Assembly (NCBI GenBank): GCA_023079485.1 | Contig: CM041083.1 | Location: 156,134,552 to 156,198,551, forward strand | DNA: 64,000 nt | Origin: Archilochus colubris | Taxonomy: Eukaryota; Chordata; Aves; Apodiformes; Trochilidae | Direction: 5' to 3' | Shown here: positions 33,181 to 44,440 of the stretch, piece by piece | How positions within the stretch are numbered: the first letter of the stretch is position 1 | How the letters are laid out: each line of letters begins with the position of its first letter | Made by a program: the position numbers and the translations under genes | Notes under the pieces: generated by a model | Database searches by the model: none | Seen by the model: the letters and a program-made list of their open reading frames with translations, nothing else | Told to the model about the DNA's origin: nothing

Positions 33181-36100
33181 TTTGCCACTGTCTTGACTTA
33201 TTATTTATTATTTTTACTAATAAGAATACTAATAATCTTTTTAAGAAGAAATTAAAAGTAATATGGGAATAAAAATGCATAAAACTTCAAAGCAAAGATG
33301 AATATGAGCATCTCTTTAGATCTTTTAGTAGAAAATAAGACAGGATATAGTCAAAGTTGTAGCTGAAGTAAATAATGGTGTAAGCAGCTTTCCTATCACA
33401 ACCTTGTGCAATGTTTGGTCAGATACAAACACACACTGTTTTTCATAATGTGGCTCTTTTTAAAAGTCAATAGATTTTTTATATTGTTAGTTGCTTTAGA
33501 AGGCATTAATTATTCTAAGGGAGATAAAATGATCAATTCTGATGCTTAAAATGTGAGACAGATATTCAAAATAAGAATAACAAGAGTCTGGTAAGTCTGA
33601 GTATAGCTCCACCAATAAGGTTTTTTCCATTTTTTCCCCCATTTCTTTCAAGTTTATCTATTTCTAGTTGTCTAGTATGATAATGTTACTGAAAGCAGTA
33701 GACTCCTTTAAAGTTAAATTGATCTTTTAAAGATTTCTGGTTCTTTTTACAGACCCTTCCACTATCTAGAATCAACGAGTACAAAAAATGAGTAGCAAAA
33801 TCAAGGACTGAATTTAGTCACATGTAAATGATCATAGAGAAAATGTTTTTGAACAAAATTTTTTTATTTAGTGCCTAATATTGTTTTATGAAAACAAGTG
33901 AAAGAGCAGAGAAATAAACAGCTTATTCCCTGCTGATTTTTCTTCCTTATGTCTTGTGCAAACATCAGCATGACAGTTTAATATATTTTTCCTTATTGTG
34001 ATTTGTCAGGCTTGTCAAAATCTCCACAGCCAGAACTATGGAGGCTTTATTTTCGCGTATTTTGGTTTTATTTGTTTCTCTTTTTATTTTTTTAAATTAC
34101 ATTTCAGTACAAACCAGCATAAAATGTAATGAAAATCAATATTGGAATATATTAAGCACTCATGGAAATATTGTATCTAAGATAGCACTTCTGTAAAGCC
34201 ATAAAATAAAGCAGAAAATGGTAACAAGAAAATATATATTCTTTATTTGGAAACACATGACTGGATAATGATTTGCTGTTTCTCTTTGCAAGAGACACTT
34301 CAATTTACAAGTGGAAACTCTATGAAGAAATTATTAGTTACTTCACTATGAAGCACAGTAGGTTAGACCTGTCAATGATTCACCATGGGTAAAATTTAAT
34401 CTGCTACAGAAAGCCAAAACATTTTAATGTATATCATTCAAGTTCCACTTCAGTCATATTCTAAGGATTTTACTGGACATTAAATGGAGCGTGGATTTTG
34501 CTTAGCATTTCTGAATAGGATTGCACTTCACCTGATAATATCCTTGTTCCATCCCGGGCAATGTTTTATATAGTGCTCATCATTGTTGCATCTGAGCAGA
34601 GGTGCATTAAAGGCACGAGTGGCATCTGTGCTCTGCAAGTTCTGTCATCTTCCTCCTGGATATGTTTGCAATGCAGTTATTTGGAGCTATTACTTTCAGA
34701 AGTTTATAGGCAGTTGTGAACTTTGGCTTCTGCTCATTGCTCTATACAGGGGAGATGCAACATAAATTGGAGAAACAAAGTCAATGAAAACTGCCTCAAA
34801 TACACTGCAGAAAGCAGTGCTATTTGAGACATTTCACAACTTCTCTGGATAAAATTATTTCCAAACAAACATCACACCTAATGAAAACTGGCTTCTAGAA
34901 AGCACTGTGAACTCTCAACTTTTCACCTTGTAAGTGCTCTTTTCTGAGGATCAGGGGATCAGCTTTGTGTCCCTCACTTTGCTGAGCTCAATTAAAGTTT
35001 TTATTGCCCTCAGATCAGTAAGGATTCCTCTGTTTATTCAGAATATCCCCCCTATCACTCCATCCACCAGCTGGTAATGGTCCCCAGCACATTCTCTTCA
35101 GTGTCTTAGATGTCTGGTCACCTTCTCTGGACACCTTTCAGCTTCTGAAAATTCATACTGTTGCACTGACCTACTGCCAGCTCTGGATCTAACAATCAGC
35201 TTGACTTTCCTGAAACATAGATGACATTCACAAATGAGATGTTGATGATAAAAATTCACAGGTCAATGGCAGCTGAATGATGTTTGGAGGTACATGTACT
35301 GATGTGCTTTTTTTCAACACTGAAAAGATGAAATTATTATGACTGAGTAAGGAACGTGGAGGTGAGGCCTAAACTTGATAGGCACAGAGGGGTCTGTGAA
35401 TCATCTGAAAGGGGGTGGTTGCAGAGAAAAAACACACAGTGAAATGAGGAAGCATTTAAAGAAAAGCCCATCTTGCAGATCAGCAAGGTGTACTTATATA
35501 AGCATTTTGCTGGTCGTAGATACTAAATAAAATCAAATTTAGCAAAAAGGAAAGTTGTGTAAGGCTCAAGAATAGGTATCTTCCCTCTCCCTCCCTCTGT
35601 ATAAGCTGAGGAGAAATAATTGACAAAAAGACAAGCATATCCTTGATTAATTTTCCTATTCAATTCTCAATTCCCTTCTATTCCTATAAAATAATTTTTC
35701 TTTTTCAGTACAGAGAGAATTTTCAGGCATGAGCCCTTAAGGATATCTGCAGAAAGAATTTAATTATTTTAAGCATTTGAAAGTGGTTTATGAATACTTA
35801 ATTTTGTTAATTTTAAAGGAGAAATATTAAAAAAAATCCTGTACTGTAAAAGTGAACACAGGAAGAGAACCAGTGGCAGAAAACTGACCAAAGTAACAAC
35901 ACTATTATTAGAACCAAGAGGAGTGTTTTACATTGTATTAACATTTTCTCTTTGGATTCTAAAAAGCTATAAAGGCAGTTCAGTAGCATTTTACGGAACC
36001 CAACACTATAAACTCCACATAAACCATATGAATGGAATTATCTTTATCTAAATTTAAGACTATAATTAAATGAGTAGTGACAATATACTATACAGGATAA

Positions 36101-36485
36101 AGTACAATGGACCCTTGATTCTGGTTTAGGTGCCAAGAAGCATCCCACTTTTAATAAAACTGAAAAACAGAAAAATATTACTTCTTATATCCCCTTGCTG
36201 AACTAGTGGCAATAGATTGTGAGAACAACTTGGAGATATATTTTTATCAGCCTAAGAGTATGAAGCAGGTGCTCTCTGGCCATCTGATTGCTGCTTGTCT
36301 GGTAAGAAGCAGAGGTAAAACTATTTCTTTACTAGAAGCATCACCTTTCAGCTACCAGTGAGACAAAACTTTTAAGAATGACTTGCAGCCCTCTTATGAA
36401 GTTTAGTTGCAAGTGGCTGATGGATTCACAACTCATCGTGACATATCGACAGGCTGATGGATAGTGTAATTTTATAATGCCTTTT
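33181..36485. other. Unique AT-rich non-coding stretch
   Basis: No gene recognised. Around 34.93-35.22 kb the base composition is more even, and the string CACCTTCTCTGGACACC (35120-35136) resembles CR1 ORF2, but the neighbouring blocks do not follow. I therefore leave it unassigned. Confidence 0.5.
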
Positions 36486-36490
36486 CCTTG

Positions 36491-37302
36491 TGTCAGGGTT
36501 TAACACTGGCCCAGCAATTAAACTGAATGACAGACGCTCTCTATTAATCTCTCTCTCCTCCCTGATAAAGAAAGGAGAGAGAATAAGGGAGAGACATTTA
36601 TGGGTTGGAAACTAAACTACACAGGTTCAATGAACCAGCAATGATAAATAGGAAAAATTACTAAATATATACAAATATACAGGAAAATTGACACCTTGTT
36701 CCTCCCCCCCCCCCCCGCCCCAATAACACTCATGTCACTACCAAGGCTCCAGGGCAGACCTGGGAAAGTCCACGCTGGACTACTGGAGTCAGCATCAGTT
36801 GGGAGCTGGAGGCAGGAACACACAGATTCAGGCTGGCACGGAACAGGACCACAGGCAGATGAAGGGGTGGAATCCTCCCAGGATGCCAAAGCAAACAGGG
36901 ACAGGTGAAGAAGGGAAAGCAGGAAGGAAAGCAAAAGGGTTTGACCGTGGTGATCCCTCAAATTTATACTGAGTATGACATGTATGGGATGGAACACTCT
37001 GTTTGGTTAGTTCTGGCATCTATCTTGTCTGTTCCTCCCCAAAGAAGGGCTTCAGGTGTGACCTTTTTACTCCTTCTCTCCTTCTGGAGGGCAAAATGTT
37101 CCTCAGAGTTGAGCAGTGTCATTGGTTCTGCACAGCAGTCTCTAGCTGTAACTACAAACATCGAGTGTTATCAGTCCTAGAAGCAGACACTGTCTGAGAA
37201 ACTTGCTGTTAATTTCAGCAAGTGCAGCTACTTACAAGAGACTTAGCTGAAAGCAAAAGTACAAGACAGAAAATTACCTTTAGCCTCGCCAAAAAAAGGA
37301 CA
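36491..37302 (-). mobile_element. Complete solo ERVL-type LTR with 5-bp target duplication
   Basis: The plus strand begins TGTCAGGGTTTAACACTGGC and ends GGACA, so in sense (minus) orientation the LTR runs TGTCC...CCTGACA, with TG/CA ends. The pentamer CCTTG flanks it on both sides (36486-36490 and 37303-37307). Inside, read on the plus strand, are ACCGTGGTGATCCCTC, AATTTATACTGAGTATGACA (a TATA-containing promoter block when reversed), GATGGAACACTC and CTTCAGGTGTGACCTTTTTAC, all familiar avian ERVL LTR blocks, plus a C-run at 36704-36720. About 812 bp long. The matching duplication shows that this is an insertion in which recombination between two LTRs removed the ERV interior. The frames inside it are not genes. 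Confidence 0.92.
36704..36720 (+). repeat. C-run
   Basis: About fifteen C, with one G near its end. It lies inside the solo LTR. Confidence 0.85.
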
Positions 37303-37740
37303 CCTTGCAAACACACATCAGTTCTAAACAAACAAACAAACAAGCAAAAAAACTACAAAATTGAGGCCTACAGAAGAGGGTAAAACACAAATAATAAACT
37401 ATAGAAGAACAATGACAAGTGAAATGCAAATAGGGGAAGAGAGAGAGACTGGTGCATTGACTTAAATGTTAAAGCATGCTTGACGTTTCCTTTTCACTTT
37501 GGTTAAATTTTGCACAGCACTAAATACACATGTGAATACATTTGTTTAAATAGATCTTGTAAGAAAAAGGAATAAAAATCTAAAATAAGTCTTCTCAGTA
37601 GGAAAATATTACTTGATCCAAACCCCACTGGTTTCAATAGAAATTTTACAGTTAATTAACTGGACTTTTGATAATGCCACAGATCTACATTTCACAGCAG
37701 AAAAACAGATGGAATGGAAATGAAAAATTGACAGAAATAG
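37303..37740. other. Unique AT-rich non-coding stretch
   Basis: It starts with the right-hand target duplication of the solo LTR. An (AAAC)n tract lies at 37328-37345. Nothing else is recognised. Confidence 0.55.
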
Positions 37741-38318
37741 GCAAAATTGAAATGCCTGTACACAAATGCATGTGGCATGGGGAACAAACAGGAGGAGTTA
37801 GAGATCTACGTAAGGTCAAGGGGATATGATCTGATGGCTATTTCAGAGACATGGTGGGACAGCTCACAGGACTGGAATGTGGTTATGGATGGTTATGTTC
37901 TTTTTTAGACAGGGTAGCAAGGTGAAGTGAGAGAGTTGCTCTTTACATAAGAGAGCAACTTGAATGTATTGAGTTTTATCCAGGGGTAGATGAGGAGCAA
38001 GTTGAGTTTGTGGGTTAGAATTAAGGGGCAGGCTAGCGTGGGGGATACTGTGGTGGGTGTCTAGAATAGGCCACATGATCAGAATGAGAAAGATGGTGAG
38101 ACCTTCCATAGGCAGCTGACAGCAGCCTGCTGATCACAGTCCCTGGTTCTCATGGGAGATTTTAACTAACCGTGGATTGATGATAACTTCTTGATGCAAT
38201 TGGTGTAGGAGCCAACTAGCAGTGGAGCATTGCTGGATCTTTTCCTAACCAACAAGGAGGACCTGGTTGAAGAAGTGAAGGTTGAGGGCAACCTTGGGTG
38301 CAGTTAATGAGATGGTGG
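37741..38318 (+). pseudogene. CR1 ORF2 endonuclease-domain remnant
   Basis: A plus-strand piece from the 5' half of CR1 ORF2 encoding the apurinic-like endonuclease that nicks the target DNA. Visible signatures are the Glu-Thr-Trp-Trp box at 37846-37857 (ETWWDSS, followed by a DWNVVMDGYV-like segment) and the Gly-Asp-Phe-Asn box near 38155-38166, which runs directly into a TAA stop. Between them the reading frame is broken several times. Recognition at DNA level includes GGAACAAACAGGAGGAGTTA, GAGAGAGTTGCTCTTTACAT and AACCAACAAGGAGGACCTGG. The end at about 38318 is abrupt. There is no RT and no CR1 tail, so the 3' half was lost after insertion. CR1 copies usually lose the 5' end instead. Confidence 0.9.
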
Positions 38319-38398
38319 AGTCCACACCAGTCCTCAAAAGTAAATCCATTAGAAAGGTAAAATATGTATGTGTATATACCTGTCTGAGTGTCAATATC

Positions 38399-38706
38399 TG
38401 TCATGGTCTAACACCAGCTGGAAGCTGAGAGCCACACAGCTGCTTAGTCAGTTCCCCACAGGGGGAGAGGGGGAGAGAATCAGAAGGGTAAAACTGAAAA
38501 AACTTGTGGGTTGAGATAAAGGCATCTTAATAGGTAGATCAGCAGGTGCACACACAAGCAAAACAAAACAAGGAATTCATTTACTACTTCCCATCAGTAG
38601 GTAGGCGTTTAGCCATATTTAGGACAGCAGGACTTCATCAAGCCTAATGACTACCTGAGAAGACAAATGCCATCAGTCTTACTGTCACCCCCATTTCCTT
38701 CTTTTG
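38399..38706 (-). mobile_element. ERVL-type LTR, truncated
   Basis: The plus strand begins TGTCATGGTCTAACACCAGC at 38399. It then shows AGCTGCTTAGTCAGTTCCCC, GGGGGAGAGAATCAGAAGG, TTGTGGGTTGAGATAAAGGC, CAGTAGGTAGGCGTTTAGCC and GAAGACAAATGCCATCAG. These are the 3' part of an avian ERVL LTR in minus orientation. The match ends near 38706, so the U3 part (the LTR's own 5' part) is missing. It is related to, but not the same subfamily as, the solo LTR at 36491. It has no coding capacity. Confidence 0.92.
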
Positions 38707-41700
38707 AGGATTCTTGCTCATTACACATGTTTGCACTATAGATAAGTATGAAAATTGCTTAACACCATATTCTACCTGTTATCTTTATTGCTGTGTTACC
38801 AAGAAAATCCTAAACCAAACTATTGATAGCAAGGACAAGTAGATCTCAAATCTGACTCTAAACTTTACCATCATAAACTTGGGCATTTGGCTTGGTTGGT
38901 GGAAACTCTGCCATGAAAAGTCTGTAGAGTGGGTACACTTATTCTGAATGCCCGAAGCCTCCAGTGGTGCTAAAGTGAGTGAAGTCTTCCAAATGCACTT
39001 GAAACACTGTTTCACTTGCACTATAAAAACTATCAAAACATTTCCTACCTGTGGACATTAAATCCAAAGACAAGAGAAAGAGAGAAAAAATAAACCAAAC
39101 TGGTAAGATTCCTATTTTGATCTTGGTAGTTTCAAGATGGATATATCATTGCATTGTGACCAGCATTAAGAGTTTCTCTATCTAGTACAACAACAACTGA
39201 GCACATTTTGCATGCTGCTACTAAATCATCCCAAAATTACATTAGCATATTGTGTATTTATTTATTTTTTTAATGTGCTGTTCATAATGGCCATGATGGG
39301 AGTAGCACTGTTGGGAGTAAACTGTCTAAAAAGTCCAGCTGCATATTATGAAGTAATACTTGATTTATCTGGCCACAGCAGGCACTGAATTCATTATGTT
39401 ACACACCAGCCAGAACTTAGCCATTACCATTATTCTGATGCTTTTCTGTGTTTGTGCAATTCATCAGAGAAGGTTTTACCCATCATTTTCCTTTCAATGG
39501 AAACTTTCCAGTAAAGCTCAATTTTAAGGTTTTGGCCAGTATTATTATTACTCATTAAAGCCATAACTTCCAAAGGAGTCTCATGGTGTTAAAAGCCCTG
39601 CAATAACACATAATAAAATGACAGTCCCTGCCTTGAAACATTTGCAGTCTAAAAGGCACTTATCTTAGGAAGTGAGACAAAAGTGTCACTAAAGGAATTT
39701 TAAATGCATGAAATATATTTTTTGGCAAGTGGGAGTGGACTAAGAAAAGCAGTGAAAGTAATGCCAGGAAAATGTTCTTTAGTTCCATTTTGGGGGCAAT
39801 ACTGTTTATCTCAAGAAACTTTTACCTACTACCTTCAAACTTTCATTGATAAAGTGGTCTAGATCTTTTTTCCACATTGTGAATCTACTGCAATGACAAC
39901 CGCTGCTTCTGACCATCCTTTACATCTGCCAAACAACCATAAAATTGCCTGTTGGGGTCAACATTGATGCAAACTGCAGTTATGAGGGTGTAGCTCATTT
40001 AGGTATCCAGGAGGGACAACTCAGATCACAAAAACCCTGTGTGTTTGCAGTGTAGACTCACTGCTTCTAGGGCCCATGTGCCAGATACAAGTGGTCACTG
40101 GAATAACCATCTGTGTCAAAGGGACAATTCCCAGGCTGGAGAGAAGGAATATATTTCACTGCTGCTGCTGGGTGAAAATGCAAGTTGTCTGCTTCATGAT
40201 GGGAGGATGAAAAAAAGCTATTAGTGGACAGATACACAGTTTCTTGGTATCATAGAAATCTAGAAACAAGCTCAGTTTTCATAATTGAATATAACGTAAA
40301 ATTATTTTTGTAACGTAATAAAAAACTTCCAGGGAATGCTTAAAATAATAAATCTAAACCCCCCCCCATCTGTTCAATAAATGGGCCTGAAAAATAGACA
40401 TACTCAAACCTAATGTTTAATAGCATCCTCATTTCTTTTCTGAAACTTTCAGTTGTTGTGGAGGATGGATCTTAGAGCATCCAAGACAGTTTTCTTAACA
40501 TAGCTGATTTGGGGGAAAAAAAGTGAACCTGTTTCAGAAGCTGTTAATCATGGAGATCATAAAACAGCAAAACACATTGTTCAGTGACCAATTTTAGTCT
40601 TATCTATCATAAGAATAGTGAAATGAAAAGAAATCTACTTATATATTTATAAAGTAAAAAGCATTTTTTACTTTCTACAAATTCATATAACGTTATCACA
40701 TTTTAGATAAAATCCTCGCTAACATCAGGTCTTAAATATTACTACATTGGCCAAACTTTAACTAAGCAACACACAAGAGTATCACTAAACATGAAAAAGT
40801 ACATCATCTAATTATGTTGGTAACAGATAGTCAGGTTAGAAAAATAATACAAGTAATGCATATTAAAGTTTTGTTTTGTTTTTTTTTTAAGAAGGAAAAA
40901 AACCTCAAAATCTTTCATACTGAATTACAAAATGATTCATCAACATCAATCCTATTCTATATTTGAGAGTGGTTAAACCTACAACAGGAAATCAGAGCCT
41001 GGATTCAGCTGAACAGCTTGATTGATATTAGATTAGGGTTACCTAGCTATCTGAGAAACACTTCAGACATAGTTAAAGTTACTTTATTTTTCATCTTCTC
41101 TCTGTGGTCTAAAGGGAAATGAAGTTTACTCTTTGAAAAGTGAATCTCATATTGAACCTACATGTTCTCAAGGGGGCAATCCATCTTCACTTGCTATATC
41201 AAAAAATAAATCAAACGTTGGTGCAGAAAATGTTGTATTTTCTTTTTCCTTATACCTGCCAAATCTTCCCAGAAAAGTGAAATAAAGTATATGTAGAGAA
41301 TATGGATATATTCTGGAACTAATGCATTCCCAGTGTCAGGAAGATGACTTGCTGCAATGTACTTGTTAGGAAAACATTGAAGAAAAAAATTAACACATAT
41401 TGACATTGGTGACATTCTGCTTTGGGAGTTTTACAAGACAACAGATCAAAGGTGTGTTTGCTATATATCAAAGGGTAAAGAAAACAAACACCCATGTAGA
41501 ACTGAAATGTTTTTTGCCATTAAGAATTCTGTTTCAGTGGTGACAAGGAAAAATGTGAAGCTTAGTTTCTTAAAATTGCAAAAAGAGAAACAGCACTCCA
41601 AGATAGTTAAGAACTGTAACTGAAATTTTTAAAAATAAGTTTAGGGTTCTTTTATTTTCACTCAACAAAAAGATAGATGTATTTTCCTAGGAATTAGCAG

Positions 41701-43934
41701 ATAAAATTTTAAGACTTTTGTTATCAGAAAATCAAAATGTTTAGCAGTCAAATATGAACATAAATATCTATGACTTTGCTTGCCCCAGTTTCTTTTTTTC
41801 TGGAAATATGCAAAAATCACAGTTCTTTAGTTCACATTTAAAATGTTAGGTGTAGCCTACACATAAGTATTATTGGTTTTCATTTATACAATCTCTTATG
41901 TAGATATAAAAAATAAAAAATTGCAAAAACTATCCTGGAGATATCAATGACATTTAAGGTAGGTTTCATATGCCCTAGTGTGGGCTCATTCAATTGCCTA
42001 AAAATAGGTGTTTATTGCCATCAGGAATTTTCTATCTGGTATGTATCTTTGTCTTGAGACAGGTTTGGGTTTTTGTGGGTCTTACATGTCAGCCCTAGGC
42101 TGATATCTTGGATACTGTAGAAGTCTTCAAAGTCATTAGTTATCTATTTTTAATACACTTGGCAGTTACCTATACTTCAGTACTTCAGAATTAAGTAACT
42201 AGGATTACATACACAGACAAAGTCAGTTTCAAGTCTCTGGTGTAAACATTACATAATTATGAAAGAATCATGATATGTGGTATATGACTGTACATCTGTA
42301 ATTGTTTGGATTAATATAGCTACTGCTATCATAGCTCATCTAAACTATGTGACGCACTGTATTTCAACCCAGATATTTAGGAAAAATTATTATTAACTTA
42401 CTTGTTTAAATTTCCATGAAGAGATAATGCAGAAAGAAAGGTATTCTAGAACAATGTACTTGGTGCTGAAACTGGACAACCACAACAGATGGTATCTATG
42501 GATTGTGTTTGACATCACCAGAAGTCTGTTTCTCTAGACTTTGCTTGTCTAGAAAAATCCTACCATACATAGTAATAGTTCCTGTAACGCTGTCTATATT
42601 TTCTTGCTTTCATAACAAATGACCTTTGAACATTCTGTGCTCAGAAGGGGCATGGTCAGCATTCCCTTCATTGAACTGAACCCAACAGTCTCATGAAAAG
42701 GAGGTGCAATTTTGGAAGCTCATACAAGAGCTCATTTGCATGAATATGTTATTGTCCTGCGGATCCTTGCATCCTCTGACTTCCTCTGGCCTATGATTAT
42801 CCTTTTGGTATGGGCAAACTGACACCGACAAGAAGATCACTAAATCCCAAAAATTAAAATTCAAAGTCATGCTGCAGTGATGCAGACTCCCCTGTTCACT
42901 GAGCCACATTGCAGGAAAGCAGGATGTAAGGATACATTTAATGGCATTTACTGGCATTGACCACATCAGCTATAATGTGTTCATATAATGAAGAGTATTT
43001 TGCAGATGGTGAAGTGTCACATTTAAATAAATAAAAATTACCAAGGTAAGAATAATATCACTCTGGAAAATAAACATAAAAACCCAAACAAAATAAATAA
43101 AAAAAAACAAACAAAAAAAACCCAAAACAAAACCAAAATCAATAAAACCACCAAACAAATCTTCCCCAAATTCATTATGATTTAATGGCCTGTTACCAGC
43201 ACCGGTCGATTTGGTGAAAGGTGATTATATTTCTGAGGAGCTCAGGCTGCCAAAGTTTCAGCATTAGTCTGGAGGGTGGGAATTAGGAGGAATACAATCT
43301 AATGATTGGATTAAACTATAGCACTGTTTTATTCTTGTTTTGGTTCCATCTGTTCTGTTGTTTTAAAAACAATTTTTATTTTACCTGTACTTATGCCCCA
43401 AAATCTGGGAAATTATAATAGATGCATAATATGTAAAGAATTCTTACACATAACTAAATATTTTCCAGAAATTAATTCTAAAGATGTTAGCTTCAGTGTT
43501 GGTTTGTCTGAATGGTGCATCATTACATTTTCAACATCTCTTAGGAATGTTGAGAATGTTCTTCATAATTTTCTCAGTTCAAATTAAGCTACTTACTTGT
43601 TCATGCTTCAAATGAAAATGTTATGAATCATTAAATTATTTTAGGAATTTTCTATTAAAACATGTGTGCGTATTTACAATTTTTTTGACATAACTTTACA
43701 CAAAAGTAAATTACTTTACTCAAAGTAATTCCATCTATTTACAAAATATTTTAAAAAACTAACCATTCCAGCAGCATCTCTGAAGACATCAATGGATCTT
43801 GTTTCAAATCTTGGTCAAACATCTGGAGGAGAAGACAGTTCACTCTCAAATTTTCCTGGTGACAACAAAGTGGAGTGACCAGTCAATATGAACACAGGAT
43901 CTCTGCCCCCCAGCAGATTGTAAGAGTCTGGAGA
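38707..43934. other. Unique AT-rich non-coding stretch
   Basis: Over 5 kb in which I recognise no gene, RNA or transposon. It contains a short C-run near 40360 and an A/C-rich tract at 43075-43145. The 42.65-42.97 kb part is more complex in sequence and includes an octamer-like ATTTGCAT, which alone means little. Confidence 0.5.
43075..43145 (+). repeat. A-rich AAAC/AACC low-complexity tract
   Basis: Imperfect AAAC, AAAT and AACC units. The reverse strand gives a chance open frame rich in Phe and Val, which I ignore. Confidence 0.8.
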
Positions 43935-44440
43935 AATAGATTAAGAGGAACCTCAGGAAACTCAACATTAATGCGGATGACTGGGGAGCAGTTATGAAGA
44001 ATAGTCCGTGAGGACACTCTCTTGAGACAACAGTGCGTACTGGCAGCAGAAATGGTCATCAGGATCTGGGGTTGTGTTAACAGCAGTACAGGTAACAGGT
44101 CTGGGGAACTGATTATGCTTCACTTGACACTTGTTCCATCAGTGCTACATCCAAGCATCTTGCTTGGACACCCAGTACAGGGCAGACATTAACAAACTGA
44201 GAGGAGTCCAGTAGAGGCATATTAGGATGCTCAGGGCTGGAGCACTTGCCCTGTAAGAAGAGATTGGGGAACCATGTCTTTAGGTCTTGAAAACTGTTAT
44301 GCAGTGTGAAAGGTTTCCCAGAAAGATTGTATCATCTCCATCCTTGGGAGTTTTCAAGACTTAACTGGACAGCAACTCTGTCCTCAGAGCTGTCCTCTTT
44401 TGAGTAGGAGATTGCACTAGAGACTTCCTTTTTCTACCTG
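43935..44440 (+). mobile_element. Old CR1 LINE 3' portion
   Basis: A heavily diverged plus-oriented CR1. Recognisable blocks are AGATTAAGAGGAACCTCAGG (near 43940), AGACAACAGTGCG, CAGAAATGGTCATCAGGATC, GAGAGGAGTCCAGTAGAGGC and GCTGGAGCACTTGCCCTGTA. Then come GGGGAACCATGTCTTTAGG, TTGGGAGTTTTCAAGACTTA and GGAGATTGCACTAGAGAC. These follow the order of the ORF2 C-terminus and 3' UTR. The last bases match the tail only weakly, and no octamers remain. It is clearly older than the copies at 27344 or 22339. Confidence 0.78.

Noticed and set aside
35120..35150. CR1-like string CACCTTCTCTGGACACC
   Set aside because: The flanking CR1 blocks expected on either side are missing, so a single short match is not enough.
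36617..37197. Several overlapping frames of 60-126 codons
   Set aside because: All lie within the solo LTR, whose ends and target duplication are visible. None shows a domain.
42730..42760. Octamer-like ATTTGCAT as a promoter element
   Set aside because: An eight-base match is expected by chance many times in AT-rich DNA, and no TATA or start-site context is present.
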